From: Lepraria neglecta
Taxonomy: Eukaryota; Ascomycota; Lecanoromycetes; Lecanorales; Stereocaulaceae
DNA: 64,000 bases
Assembly: GCA_033220425.1 (NCBI GenBank)
Contig: CM065648.1
Coordinates: forward strand, 3,534,001-3,598,000
Direction of reading: 5' to 3'
Within the stretch, counting starts at the first letter, position 1. The number at the start of each line of letters is the position of its first letter. Shown in pieces: positions 12,750-24,631 of the stretch. A program made the position numbers and the translations under genes. The notes beneath the pieces are model-generated. The model made no database searches. It was not told where the DNA came from and was given only the letters and a program-made list of their open reading frames with translations.

Positions 12750-12924
12750 CTTGCAGTAATTTCCTGACTCGCGCTGGAAGTCAGACAGACATGATTCACT
12801 CGGTATCGAAGCGCGCCAAGTTTAAATATTCGCGTATTTTACGCTAGAGTGGCTTGGCTTGGCAATTACCAGGAACGTTCGAAGTGCGAAAAAGTTCCAA
12901 ATCTAGCACAGCTCCAACACCACG
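12750..12924. promoter_or_regulatory. Divergent promoter of ThrRS and GAR1
   Basis: The 175 bp between the two start codons must hold both core promoters, pairing two translation/ribosome-biogenesis genes. TGACTC at 12765-12770 matches the core of the Gcn4/CPC-1 (TGASTCA) site that controls amino-acid and aminoacyl-tRNA synthetase genes, but the seventh base is G, so it is weak. No clear TATA box lies at a useful position. Confidence 0.5.
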
Positions 12925-13787
12925 ATGTCATTTCGCGGCGCACCCAGAGGGCGAGGTGGCAGCTTCAGCGGTGGCCGGGGAGGGTTTGGCGGACGAGGAG
13001 GTAAGTTATTCTCCTGCTGAACGGCCTGCAATGCCTTGCGATTTGTTGATCTGGCATGCGAACAGGCCGGGGTGGTGCTCCGCAGTCATATGGACCACCA
13101 GCAGCTGTCCTAGGTTCGCAAATACTCAATCCAGATGCACCTTCGTAGTCCCTAACTTTTCGCAGAAATGGGATCCTTTGTCCATGCCTGCGAAGGCGAG
13201 ATGCTTTGCGAATCGGTCAATCCAAAGCTACCATATTTCAATGCACCGATCTACTTGGAGAATAAGGTACACACAACGGTAGCTAACCTAGTTAATGGAA
13301 TCTAACGAAGCTATAGACTACAATTGGCAAAGTCGACGAAGTTCTTGGTCCCATAAATCAGGTCTTCTTCACTATTAAACCTCAGGAGGGCATAGTTGCT
13401 ACGTCGTTTAAGGCGGGAGACAAATTCTACATTGGAGGTGACAAGCTTCTACCTCTGGAGAAGTACGAACGTCGGACGGTCTTTCACAGCGCACCGCTAA
13501 TGCAGCACAGATTCCTACCCAAACCCAAACCACCACCCGGCGCTCCAAAACCAAAACGCGCAGGTGGTGGATCGAGAGGTGGACCAATGCGCGGCGGTAG
13601 AGGCGGAGGTCGAGGCAGCAGTAGGGGCACTCCGAGAGGGCGAGGCGGCTTCGGTGATAGGGGGCGAGGAGGTGCAAGGGGAGGAGGCGGTTTCGGTGCT
13701 GGCAGAGGTGGAAGTAGAGGTGGCAATAATCCTAACTTTACAAGACCTGGAGGCACCGGTGGTGGCTTTCGCGGACGTGGGTCATAA
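12925..13787 (+). CDS. GAR1: H/ACA ribonucleoprotein subunit Gar1
   Basis: Five exons (12925-13000, 13066-13113, 13166-13266, 13317-13462, 13511-13787) give 215 aa. The order is the classical one: an N-terminal RGG/GAR domain ([20 protein letters not shown]), the Gar1/Naf1 core ([68 protein letters not shown]), and a long C-terminal GAR domain rich in RGG. The last intron (48 nt, 13463-13510) is open in frame, but splicing it restores the conserved [13 protein letters not shown] and a GCTAAT branch site sits before the acceptor. Gar1 binds Cbf5 in nucleolar H/ACA snoRNPs and is needed for rRNA pseudouridylation. No reading problem was seen. Confidence 0.95.
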
Positions 13788-14104
13788 TTCTGAAAGTCTG
13801 GCGTTACGGCGATAGGACGTTTGTATAGGGGCGAATACCCAAGTATGATACAATGTATTCAAGTGAAACTCTGTGCTGCCAGAATTGTGAAGCTGTGTGC
13901 TCGTAGTTCCACTAATTGTTAGGCTCTGCCATGAAGGACCTTGATATTCGCCTAAATTGGATGGTTGGACCCCGCTATGCCACTTTAGCAACATTTCTTT
14001 CAACCTGATTTGAACATCCCGACCCTATTCATACACTCTTTTATGTGCGACGTTGACACGTCATACTCTCCTATCCATAAATTCGCTGGAGATTGTCAGC
14101 CAAC

Positions 14105-15340
14105 ATGACCAGGCCGGAGCTGAAGACCGATCCTAAGTACGACGACTACGACTACCCCACCACAAGTCCTGAGGTTCAGAGCGGGCATCCAGGGCACACA
14201 ACGCCAGAGCAAGATGCTCAGGTCTTTCAGTTGCGAACACAATTGGAACAAGCAGGTTACAAGGAACGGTTGGACACGCTATGCATGGTTAGTCACGCAT
14301 GTATTGGGGTTGCAATCGCAAAGCCTCGGCTCTGACTCTCAATAGCTCAGATTTCTCCGCGCAAGAAAATTCAATGTCGATCTTGCAAAGCAGATGTGAG
14401 GCTCAATACCTTTAAAATCGTTTACCTCAGAGGCTAAAGAGCTGGCAGGTTCATAGATTGCGAAAACTGGCGAAAGGAATTTGGAGTGGATGACCTCGTA
14501 CGGAACTTTGACTACAAGGAGAAGCCCCAGGTCTTCGAGTACTACCCACAATACTACCACAAAACAGACAAGGTGAATGAAACTTGTTCATATGTTACAG
14601 TCAGAGCCAAACTGACCCTCGTCTAGGATGGACGGCCTGTTTATATCGAGCAATTAGGCAAGATCGACCTTGCTGCAATGTACAAGATCACCACAGGCGA
14701 GAGAATGTTGCAGAATCTCGTCGTCGAATATGAGAAAATCTCTGATCCCCGCCTGCCTGCCTGTTCACGGAAGTCTGGACAACTGCTCGAAACATGCTGC
14801 ACGATAATGGACCTGAAAGGAGTCGGAATCACCAGAGTCAGCTCGGTCTACGGCTACGTCAAACAAGCATCAGCAATCTCGCAGAATTACTACCCCGAAC
14901 GATTGGGAAAGCTGTACTTGATCAACGCGCCCTGGGGCTTCTCCTCTGTCTTTGGTGTGGTCAAGGGTTTCTTAGACCCGGTCACTGTTCAAAAGATCCA
15001 CGTCCTCGGAAGCAGTTATCAGACCGAGCTGGATAAGCAAATCCCGAAGGAGAATCTACCCAAAATCTTTGGAGGGACCTGTGACTGTAAGGGAGGGTGT
15101 GCATTGAGCGACGAGGGTCCTTGGTAAGCACATGCTCAAAGTATCTGGAGTGCAATTAGCGCTAACCACACTCCATACAAAAGGCAAGATCCGCAATGGA
15201 CAAAGCCACCCAAATGGGAACAGACATCCAAGACGAGCCAGCCAACGACCACTACCACAGCTCCGGCGCCTCAAGCTGCACCAAACGCAGGAACGCAGGC
15301 CGAAATCAAGGGCGCTCAGCAGGCACCAATGGGATCCTAG
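14105..15340 (+). CDS. SEC14: Sec14-type phosphatidylinositol/phosphatidylcholine transfer protein
   Basis: Five exons (14105-14287, 14346-14395, 14449-14572, 14627-15123, 15184-15340) give 336 aa. The CRAL-TRIO N lobe ([33 protein letters not shown]) and the lipid-binding domain ([60 protein letters not shown]) are complete, as is the Sec14 gate and C-terminal IFGG-x-C-x-C signature ([12 protein letters not shown]). The tail is Pro/Thr/Ala-rich and disordered. Sec14 proteins exchange PI and PC and promote PI4P synthesis at the Golgi. The first ATG of the frame is used. This is the second CRAL-TRIO gene in the window; the partial one at the left edge is a different subfamily. Confidence 0.93.
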
Positions 15341-15627
15341 TGCACTTGTGACAGGACCTGCGGACTTCAGAACTCGAGATAGCGGACCGGGATCTCTTCA
15401 GAAGGAAGAGCGTAGGGATGACCCTAGAGATGCGGCATCATTGTCAAGGAGTCATTAATACCCTATAGACATACAAAGCATTCATGCTCATTCACGCTAA
15501 AAGTCTCAGAAACATCGTCTCAACATTGGTAGAAAGCCCCCATGCATATCCAGCTCCGCGTGAAGTGCCTGCCTCCCATATGCTCCCAACACCGACGCCA
15601 GCTTTCCGTAACATTTAGACGCGTCAT

Positions 15628-16344
15628 TCACATACTCTCCACAACATCCACCGCCTTCCCTGCCCTCTCCAATTTCGCCAACACCCCAGGAACCTTCCCC
15701 AGCTCCACCAGCCCCTCTGTTCCCCTCCCCCACATCCTCTCCACATCGTCTCTCCGCTCTAACGTGCCTAAATCGAAGTCCATTGCATCTAGATCCGCTT
15801 TAATCTCTTCCCTCTCAGCCTCCGCCTCCCTCTCCTTCTGTAGCTCTCCTTCTAATCTCTCCATATACCTTTTCGCAGCCGCCCCTGGTACTTCCCTCCT
15901 CAACTCCGCCACACGCGTAGATTGCGACTCAAATTCCGCATAGAGCGTTCGTAATGTCTCAGCAAGTCTCGGATCGTAGGGTTCGTAGTTGCCATTGTCA
16001 TCTGTATCAGTGGTTTCGGGCGTGGGTTCTGGGCGGAGGAGTTTGGGGGAGGGGTCAAGGCCGTTGAGGGTTAGGGAGGGGAGGGCGAGGGTGAATGTTT
16101 GGAGGATGTACTATAACACAACCAAATCTTAGCCGTGGTTGCAGAGGAATGGAGAATATGAACGGCGCATTACCTCTTGCACCAGTTCTTCTACCCTCGA
16201 TCTATAAGCGTCTTCACCTTCTGGCGCCGCTGAGCGAGGAATTGCAAGGTCAATCTTTTGCTGAGCAGCGGTATTGATGTTTTTGAGGAGGTATGTGAGA
16301 TCTGAGGGCGACTGGAGATCGATTTTACGGTGGTGGGCATCCAT
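15628..16344 (-). CDS. MIS14: Kinetochore protein Mis14/Nsl1 (MIND complex)
   Basis: Two exons (16344-16174, 16110-15628; intron 63 nt) give 217 aa. The N-terminus HRKIDLQSPSDLTYLLKNI and the following SAAPEGEDAYRSRVEELVQE are the signature of the Mis14/Nsl1 family. YEPYDPRLAETLRTLYAEF and a charged coiled coil (KRYMERLEGELQKEREAEAE) follow. Mis14 is one of the four subunits of the MIND/Mis12 complex, which links the centromere (CENP-C side) to Ndc80 and Spc105/KNL1. The ATG at 16344 is the first in the frame. The length is close to that of other filamentous fungal Mis14 proteins. No anomalies were seen. Confidence 0.88.
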
Positions 16345-17201
16345 GTTGTCAAGGTGGTTTGGGATGTGTCTGTCGCGTATGGCTTCCAAAGTAGCCACTA
16401 CAAAATCATGGGCTAAGGTTCAATCAATTCCGTGCTGGAATGCTGGTTTAGTATGCAGGGATTTCCATAGACAGCCATAACAGAAGTAGCCAACAGATTG
16501 GGAATTAGGGCTCCATCTGCTACTGATGTTTATATTCTGACCAATACGGTTAGCCTGTTTTGCAGAGCGTGGAAATAAATCCGCTTCCTTAAACGTCTTC
16601 TTCACTGTCTCGACTGTTCACTTCTTTGACACAGCTCCAACATCGACATCGTTGCCTCTCTGACAAGCTTGCCACCTGTCAGCCACCTTCGTATTCACTA
16701 TGTACATGTACAAACGACCTCAACACTTGCGGCATTAAAAATAAACTGGAATGGCACTTTACCCAGGGATAGAGCCCTAATTGTTGCACTTACGGCATAT
16801 CTTACAGAAGCAAGCTCCTTCTTCTGCCGGACTTCCATAGTTCTCATGGCAAAGACTTTGTACAAGAGTCCGCCGCTGTGCTTTTATTTCATAGTATAAT
16901 TGTAGCTTTGTAGGTGGGCTAGCATAGGCCGAATCTGCTGACTGATGGCGATTTACACTTTGTTCGTACCACCGCGAGACTCTTATTCATTGCATATCTG
17001 ACCGAGCCTGTGTTATTTACCAGATGCATCCTGGACTGCTGGTATCGGGTGCAACTCACAGTTTGAGCTACAATGAAGTCACCATTTCGTGATTATCCCA
17101 CAGGTTTGGTAAGCATGTCCGAGAAGCTGAACCAATCTCTCAATGTACCTGCGTCGAAGTGAATCATTCTTGTAACACCTCTCGGCGAAGAACACATCGG
17201 C
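16345..17201. other. Intergenic, no gene seen
   Basis: It holds the divergent upstream regions of MIS14 and the dehydrogenase gene. Short open frames lack codon-like composition. No RNA gene or repeat was recognised. Confidence 0.45.
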
Positions 17202-18116
17202 ATGGGCAAGAGGTTGAAAAAATGTATAAAGGCGCCAACTGTCTCTTTCACAGCTCCTGTTCTACTTGTCTCACAACGTCAAGCAAGCGCTTATCCTCCA
17301 AACTCATTCGAACAAGCTCATTTCATTTTATTCTGCCATCTCCACATATTATCGTCGCTAGTCATCTCGTTGAATAAAACCTCCACAACGGCCTCTTCCA
17401 AAACCATAGTGCTCATCACCGGAGCCAATCAAGGCATCGGCCTTGAGATTGCCAAAAAGTTCGCCACCGAAAATCCTACATACCACGTCCTCATGAGCAG
17501 CCGTTCTCTAGCAAAATGCGAAGCTGCAATTGCCTCCCTTCCTTCGGGTCTCTCCCTTGAGCCAATCGAGCTCGACGTCACTTCAGACTCTTCCATCTCC
17601 AAGGCCGTAACCGCAGTGCAAGAGGAATACGGCCGTCTCGACGTCCTCATCAACAATGCCGGCATCTCAGAAAATACCCTGCCAGAAGACCTAACCTTTC
17701 GCCAGCGATACACCCAAATCATAGACACCAACACCATCAGCGCAGCCTGCGTGACCGACGCCTTCATCCCGCTTATGCGAAAGTCTCCAGAACCACGCAT
17801 CATCTTGGTGAGCTTGGGACTCAGCAGTATAGGAAATACTTTGGATCCTAAATTTCCCTACTACGGCTATGATGGTCCAGAGTATAAAGCGTCCAAGCCA
17901 GCTATGAACATGGTCATGGCGATCTACGCTGTCAAATATAAGGATGAACCAATCAAGTTCAATGCTTGCTGTCCAGGGCTGAGAGCTACAGGTTTGAGTG
18001 GAGGCAAGGGGAACCATCCTAGTGTTGGGGCTATTATTGTCTGTAGGTTGGCTACGGCGGGAGAGGATGGGGGGAGTGGGACCTACACGGACAAGGATGG
18101 TACGTTCCCTTGGTAG
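17202..18116 (+). CDS. Short-chain dehydrogenase/reductase (classical SDR)
   Basis: The single exon encodes 304 aa. The Rossmann motif TGANQGIG, the NNAG motif (VLINNAGISEN), a Ser-containing strand (IILVSLGLSS) and the catalytic YKASK are all present. These place it among classical SDRs that use NAD(P)H, close to the carbonyl-reductase type. The substrate cannot be read. The ATG at 17202 gives ~67 residues before the Rossmann fold, including a hydrophobic stretch (HFILFCHLHILSSLVISL). Most such SDRs start only a few residues before TGxxxGIG, and there is no other ATG in the extension. Either this is a real membrane or targeting segment, or a small upstream exon supplies the true start. The C-terminus is complete. 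Confidence 0.82.
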   Translation: MGKRLKKCIKAPTVSFTAPVLLVSQRQASAYPPNSFEQAHFILFCHLHILSSLVISLNKTSTTASSKTIVLITGANQGIGLEIAKKFATENPTYHVLMSSRSLAKCEAAIASLPSGLSLEPIELDVTSDSSISKAVTAVQEEYGRLDVLINNAGISENTLPEDLTFRQRYTQIIDTNTISAACVTDAFIPLMRKSPEPRIILVSLGLSSIGNTLDPKFPYYGYDGPEYKASKPAMNMVMAIYAVKYKDEPIKFNACCPGLRATGLSGGKGNHPSVGAIIVCRLATAGEDGGSGTYTDKDGTFPW

Positions 18117-18682
18117 AAAGGGAACACGAGATGTAACATCAGGTAACCTGATGACCGTGTTATGCGGGCCAAACCTATTGCATGCATGACGAATGAAAGG
18201 AAATGACATAACCAAATTACCTACATTTGCGCCAAAGAATGCATGCAAGGCCAGTGCTTTGCTATGCTCATCGTTGCAGCGATGATGAGGCACTAGTTTC
18301 CGAAATTCCGTGTTGAAAAGTCATGAGTCCTGGATTCGCACCCTTGAGGTGGCAATTTTTTGAAGCTATACAGAAACTGCGACGTTCAAAGTTGAAAGCC
18401 ACGGAAACCTCGAACAGGATAAGCGCGCTTTTTCGTTGTCATTTTGAATGCCTGGTGCTTGAGGTGGCTGGCGAGTTCGGCTGAGAGAGGCGGTCGTCAC
18501 CACTCCGTGGTAAAGGCGAACTAATAAGCAAGTAGACTAATTGAGATTCGATCATCTACTTCACCCAAATTGTCACTAGCATTGGAGCCTTGCTCTCTTG
18601 AGCGCAAGAGCTATGCATGTGTATAGCAATTCTTATACATACTTGAACACATTCTATGTTGCCACGACTAATATATAGTACT
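18117..18682. other. Intergenic, no gene seen
   Basis: This is the convergent 3' flank of the SDR gene and the rhomboid gene. I see no RNA gene, repeat or further coding region. Confidence 0.5.
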
Positions 18683-19858
18683 CTAAGTCCCCAACCGCTC
18701 AGTAGATCCCATATATGTCATAGGAACGGAACCCTCGACTGCCCCGGTTGATGGCGCGTTCGACGTGGGAAGAACACCGTATCTACCATACGTCTTCTGG
18801 TCTATCGAGACGTAATGTGGTAGCCGACCTAGGAGATTGAGTTTGCCCTCGATCCAGCGAAGGACCTTCTCTGGGGGTGCGAGGATTTTGAGGTAGCCGA
18901 GGCCATCTGATGCGAGTTCAAATTGTCAGTGAATGCTAGAAATCTGCCAAGGGGTTGCTCTGAACGAGTTGGGATTGAAAAGAGTGCCGGGACGTAAAAA
19001 GATTGTAAGACTGACAAACATAGCCAATTGACAGAGCGCATAGGTGACCCAGGAATGACGTATTGGGAATAAGTGCAGTGACGAAGACGAGGGCGACGAT
19101 TGGGGTGGTCCACGTTGGTATCTTGTTTGTGCCAATCCTGGAAGAGATATTCTTAGCTAATGTTGGAAAGAGTCGATGCGGGAAAGCTCACGCAAAATAG
19201 GGATTCGCTCTGACAGCTTTGATGGCTTCCGCACCCAAGAGCACGAATACCCACACACTATGTGCGTTGTCAGTGCCATGTCCCATCCCCTTAGGAGTCG
19301 TTCATTCGTACCTTGCACCCATGACCGCGGTATTCCCTCTCAATATGCCACGCTCAATTATCAGGTATGCAGCCGCAGGCAGAGTAGACAAAGCTAGGAG
19401 GAGTGTTATATTAGCTAAAGGATCGGTTCCGGTATGTCAAGGAGGACGTACGCCCAACGAACATTGCTGCTGTCAGCAGTGTGCCATGGTCTGCCTCAAA
19501 TCTTTCCAACAGCGGGGCGAGAGCAATGGTATTCAACAGCATATGGAAGAAGCCGAGGTGAATTAACGGATATGTGTTTAATCGATACACTGCAGAATGG
19601 CTGCTATCAGCAAATTCCTCGAAGAATATTGAATGCTCTGCAGAGTGATTCGAGCACTCAGGAAGTGCAAGACGTACTCGTTCCCAAGTTGACCTCCTCC
19701 GGCACCAGAGCACCCCATTGGGCCACATTCCACGCGCTCTGAAGCTCCAATATCCAGAAAAGAATTATGAAAAGTAACACGATCCGCGTGAAAAGAGGTA
19801 GGCGGAAGATGTAGGAGCGAAGCCGACCAGGATTAAAACTGGGAAGCGTGGGCGCCAT
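18683..19858 (-). CDS. RBD2: Rbd2-type rhomboid protease
   Basis: Six exons (19858-19678, 19589-19452, 19393-19312, 19257-19192, 19137-19016, 18906-18683) give 270 aa. The protein has several membrane segments, the HLGFFHMLLNTIAL helix conserved in Rbd2, the catalytic serine in the MGASVWVFVLLG segment (split by an intron between the Ala and Ser codons) and the helix with GHLCALSIGYVYG that supplies the histidine. It ends in a conserved tail (PHYVSIDQKTYGRYGVLPT). Rbd2 is a Golgi-area intramembrane protease. In fission yeast and Aspergillus it takes part in SREBP (Sre1/SrbA) cleavage and hypoxia adaptation. The length equals the family norm. All five junctions restore family-like sequence. 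Confidence 0.9.
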
Positions 19859-20167
19859 AGCGAGCACTGTCTCTGTCCGTATGCTATCCTTGCATGGAGC
19901 AAGGCTCCGTGAGTGAATTTGTGCTTTGTTGCCTTGTCCTGAGAGCTCCCATTATTCTGATGAGCCGCTGATGATAAGTGGCATCTCTGGCCTTCTGGTC
20001 ACGTCTCCACGGCCAGCCTGTACTTTAGGGAGCCAAAGGTACGCTTAGGCTGCTACCCGCAATCCTAATAGCCGCGACTCTAGGGCTCTGCAAGCTCACA
20101 AATTCGACAAAATATCCTTGATTATTTGATGCTCCTCTAAGTTTTATCCCACTGGAAGATCTTCACC

Positions 20168-21171
20168 ATGAATGATCACGGAGAAGATGACGATGAGGCT
20201 CTGTAAGAGTATCCCTTGGGCTTCCAATGCTATGACCTAAATGACCTAATTGTGAGCCAGTGAACTTCCCAGTGATACTCTTGCAGCACTGCAAGATTTC
20301 TACTCAGAAAGGGACTCTAGGGAGAAATGCTTTGCCGACCTAAAAGCAGAGGTTGAGCGAAAAGGATCCCAAGCCCAGTTATCAATAGATATGTTCTCGG
20401 AAGATTGGAATGCCAGTCAATTCTGGGTACGTCCTCAGCCAAGCATACTTAAAGTTGTATGCTAATGTGCCCAGTACAGCGATGAGACAGCTACTACGCT
20501 GGCAAAGCAACTACTCGAAGGCGCTTCCACGTCTACGAACATCTGCATCGTTTCAGCGCCAAGCGTATTTGTGCAGCTCAAAAACTTGCTTGTCAGTCTT
20601 CCATGCAAACCGTCATTATCAGTCTTTGGCTAAACATCTTAGGCTTCCGAGGAGCGTAAAGTGTCCGACATCCGCCTGCTTGAGTATGACAAAAGATTCG
20701 ATGTGTTTGAGGAATTTATCTACTATGATTTTGAACATCCGTTGAAGCTGCCTGGTACGTCGTTATAATGACAAATCATTCCGCACATACTCGGCAGTTG
20801 ACCATGTCACCAGGTGAAGTGAAAGGCAGATATGATCGCATACTCTGTGATCCTCCATTTCTAAGCCCTGATTGTCAGACAAAAGGTCGGTATTCTGCAT
20901 GATAGTGGTGTTTATGTTAGCTGATAGCTTGGTGATAGCTGCTTTGACGGCTCGATGGCTGTCAAAAGCCAAGTCCACAGACCCAGATCGACCTAATCCT
21001 CGCGTCATTGTATGCACCGGCGAGCGGATGGAGACGCTTGTCCACAAGTTGTACCCAGGCATTCGCACCACTACTTTCGATCTTCAGCATGCCCAGAATA
21101 GGCTCAGCAACGACTTTAGATGCTACGCAAATTTCGAGTGTGCCAACTGGTCATGGCGAGAGTCAGATTAG
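20168..21171 (+). CDS. EFM5: EFM5/EEF1AKMT1-like protein-lysine methyltransferase
   Basis: Six exons (20168-20202, 20261-20426, 20475-20591, 20643-20754, 20814-20885, 20939-21171) give 244 aa. An acidic N-terminus is followed by SDTLAALQDFYSERD, then EDWNASQFWYSDETATTLAK, and the methyltransferase motif CDPPFLSPDCQTK, which belongs to the N6-adenine-methyltransferase-like branch that methylates eEF1A (yeast Efm5, human EEF1AKMT1). The C-terminus has VIVCTGERM and FECANWSWRES, also typical. It probably trimethylates the lysine equivalent to K79 of eEF1A in the cytosol. The genes on either side are unrelated. The splice sites are canonical, and the many short exons fit together in phase. Confidence 0.9.
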
Positions 21172-22279
21172 CCGATTTGTTGCAATGATTCGGGACTAGT
21201 GAGGACGGCATTCCTGTTACCCGACTCTAACATGCTATTTGATACACGTGGAATAGCTTAATCAGCCATGCTTACGGCTGAGAGCTTGCCAGAAGTGGAG
21301 CGGAGCGGAGAACGCAATTCTCCTCTGGAGAGAAATGGGAAGCGGCTAGGAGCTTAAGGAATCAGCGAAGGATCACGATGCAAAGACAGCAGAGGCAGCG
21401 TCGCAAAGACAGCTTGGTATTGGCTCAGCAGCAAGAGGAGCGGTGTCATCGATGCAGGCGGAGTTAGACGGATGTGATAAGAAGTGAGTCAAGTACATCC
21501 GGGCATAACCGGCCGGAGGTCATGAGCACTGAAAAGCATTTACCGTTTATCTCATTGTCTTGCCAATAAAGTTTGGCCAAGGGAACACAGGATCAATGCG
21601 GCGTTGTGATGGAGTCGCAGAAAAAGGTGATTAGGATATTGTAAAGCCGAAATTCCGAGTTGTGCGGCGAATAACTTTGTGCTTATGAAAATCCTACCTC
21701 GGCTACCAGTTCACCATCATGCAAGAAGGCTAGTAAGTCTATCACCGGACCGTCAAATAACTTATCGGAAAGGTGGTGTAGAAATGCAGTACAATGAGGC
21801 CGGAATTTCTTCCGGACTTGCGACCTATGCTAGTGCCAACGGGAAGGGCTTAGTGGCAGCTGATTTTCAGACAAGAGTTGACCTCATGTCCAAATCGTGA
21901 TTGGAGATCCAGAGAACTATTCCATCCATTTCGACACCGATTTCCTGCAACCGCGGCGGACATGCATCCCGTGCGTCACTCACTAAACATGAAGCTTCCG
22001 ACTATCACCGTCGGAAGCTCGCTGACATATCGCTGTCATCTGCAAATGTCACCGCAGGAGAATCTCAGGCCCTCCGCTGCGCGCCGGCGCTCAGCACATA
22101 TAATCCTTTCTCTTCCTTCGGCCTTAATACCTAGGCAACCGCTACCAAACCCTCTAATTATCGTCATCGCCCTTCTTCTAGTGAAGCACTTCCACTGTTT
22201 CAAACGCCCAGACTTCTCCTCCAAATTCTAGCAGAACTTCAAAAACACTAGCACAGCATTATCTAAAGTCTGGAACCTC
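21172..22279. other. Intergenic (1.1 kb), no gene seen
   Basis: This is the 3' flank of EFM5 and the long upstream region of the YTP1-like gene. It holds several short open frames without family resemblance and a few purine-rich stretches near 21.3-21.4 kb. No RNA gene was seen. Confidence 0.45.
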
Positions 22280-24123
22280 ATGATACATACACAGGGCCTT
22301 ACAAAGCTTACGGTGCTCTTCTTGCTGGGGGCTCTACCTCTTGCACTCGCCCATGGCCATGAAAGCCATGACGGCGAAATGGAAGGCATGGGGGCGCCCA
22401 AGACAGCACACCTCGTTTCTTCAGACTCAATGTCAGCTGCGGCCATGAACTCATCAAGCGCGGCGCCGCAAAGCTACTTCACATACCCAAACTATGGTGG
22501 CCTTATGCTAGCACACATCGTGCTCATGACCATTGCGTGGTTCTTTATCCTCCCCATAAGTGAGTGCGTCCAAGTCACATCATTGGGACGAAAGCGTACT
22601 AATACACCACAGGTGTAATGCTCAGCGTCGCCCGCTCCCGAATCTCACTCGTCACTCAGCTCGCCTTCCTCGGATTTCATAGCTTCGGCCTGTTGTTGGG
22701 AACAATTTACAGTGGCAAGACTCCGGATCTCTACGAGAACAACGTGCACAGTAAAACTGGCTGGATTGTGACCTGGATCATTGTGGCACAGTGCGTTATT
22801 GGACTCGTTAAATTGGCCGCAAGCATTGGAAAACCACAAGAAGCTTCCGCAGAGGAGCAAACATCTTTCTTGCCCATATCGACGGAGGCCTTGGCGCAAC
22901 ACCGAGCAACACGCTATCAAGATGCATACAGGTACTCCCAAGATAGTGGTCACTTCACAGCATCCGAGCCGTCTCGAAGCCAGTCAATTTCCTCGATGCA
23001 GGAGCAGAATGAGGAGGAAGAGCGCAAGCTTCACGAATACGACGACGCTCACGCAGATGCGGAGGCAGATCATACAGAGAAGCAGGGACTGCTAGGCAAT
23101 GCCAAAGTTCAACGCGCTGCAACCCGTATCACGGCTGTGCTGTCTAAGCGAGCCATGAGAGTATTGCACCTCATGTACGACGCTACCGAGTGCATCAGCT
23201 TGCTGCTTGGTTTTGCTGCTATCGTGAGTGGTGCTGTTGTCTACGGCGGCGTATTCCGTGGCAATAGCATTTTCAATGGTCTTGCACATACCGTCAAAGG
23301 CGGGATCTTCTTCTGGTACGGTCTCCTTACGCTTGGACGATGGATGGGATGCTTCGCCGAGATGGGCTGGGCATGGAACGTGAAGCCTCCAATTGGGGTC
23401 ATCAGCTCTCATAAAGCCCGAATTCCTTCGGCTGAATTCGTTGAGTCTTTTGTCATCTTTCTCTACGGCGCATCCAATATGTGGCTTGAGCACCTTGCCG
23501 CTTGGGGCAACGCTTGGAGCGCCCAGGATTTCGAGCATGTGTCGATCTCGATCATGTTCTTCGGAGGTGGGCTTTGTGGTATGCTCGTTGAGTCGAAGAG
23601 AATCCGCGAATTTCTCAACACTTCAATCTTGACCTCCGCCGCTCACGGTTCGCAGTCGACCGGGGAGCACCTAAATCCTCCGAAAACTTACCCCTTCTCG
23701 ATGAATCCATTCCCAGGCCTCATTATTCTGCTCCTGGGTCTGATGATGAGCTCGCATCACCAGGCTTCCATGGTTTCGACGATGGTGCACAAGCAATGGG
23801 GTACCCTCTTCGTTGGTTTTGCACTAGCACGTGCGGTTACTTATATCTTAACGTATCTGGCTCCGCCGTCATCGTATCTACCATCCCGTCCACCTTCGGA
23901 GCTCATAAGCTCTTTCTGCCTGATCTCCGGCGGTTTGATCTTTATGGCCAGCAACAAGGATACAGTCGGCGCAATGGAGTACCACAACTTACATGCCATG
24001 TTCCCATTCACCGTCACGATGGGCTTCACATCTTTCCTAATGGCCTGGACTATCATCGTACTCGCTGTGAAAGGATGGGCCGTGAGGAGGCAAATCTCTA
24101 GCCCTGCTAGGAGCAGCGCGTAG
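22280..24123 (+). CDS. YTP1-like multi-pass membrane protein (DUF2427/Ytp1 domains)
   Basis: Two exons (22280-22559, 22613-24123) give 596 aa. A signal peptide (LTVLFLLGALPLALAHG) is followed by a His/Met-rich luminal segment (HGHESHDGEMEGMG), a first pair of TM helices across the splice (AHIVLMTIAWFFILPISVML), a long acidic cytosolic linker (about 200-280), and a C-terminal block of further TM helices (MRVLHLMYDATECISLLLGF; GIFFWYGLLTLGRWMG; MWLEHLAAWG; MSSHHQASMVSTMVHKQWG). This is the Ytp1 family layout with an N-terminal DUF2427 half. The histidines in the membrane suggest heme- or metal-binding as in cytochrome b561-like folds, but the function is unknown. The two halves join in frame. 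Confidence 0.85.
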
Positions 24124-24631
24124 CTGAAACCGCCTTATAACATTCAACAAGCAAACCCTCACGACCTTTCATCCGTTCGATGGGATGTTCAACGTAACGA
24201 CTTTATGCATCACTCTCTTTTGGACACGAGGCATTCTATCATTGGACTCTTGGGTTCATGATACCACCTTGACGCTATTAGCGAGCTTTGAGCGATTCAT
24301 GTCTGTTCCTAGATACCCCTATTACCGTAAACACCACTTTAGATAATTATAATGAACAAGTCTTACCGATATCAAATTTACCTGACCAAAGTACCCTAAA
24401 CTCTCTGACCCCAATGAAATCCAACACCACGTTGGACCCCTTCATTTTGATTGCAATAGGAACATAAACGTACAGGATTCCAAGAATCCTGGACTAGGCC
24501 CTATCCCGCTTTCTTTGTCGATCTTTCATATCAATTTGACAATTCAGTCTGTTTCCTGCTCCTCATCCTTTCAACAAAAAAGGTCTGAAACTGTGCCTAA
24601 TGTCCATTGATTTCTCACCTGTTTGCCACCA

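Noticed and set aside
13408-13756. Proline/leucine-rich frames antisense to the GAR1 tail
   Set aside because: They mirror the GC-rich RGG codons of GAR1, which is clearly the real gene.
2307-18116. Secondary-metabolite cluster suggested by a metallo-beta-lactamase-fold enzyme and an SDR
   Set aside because: They are 14 kb apart with housekeeping genes between them, and there is no PKS, NRPS or other tailoring enzyme.
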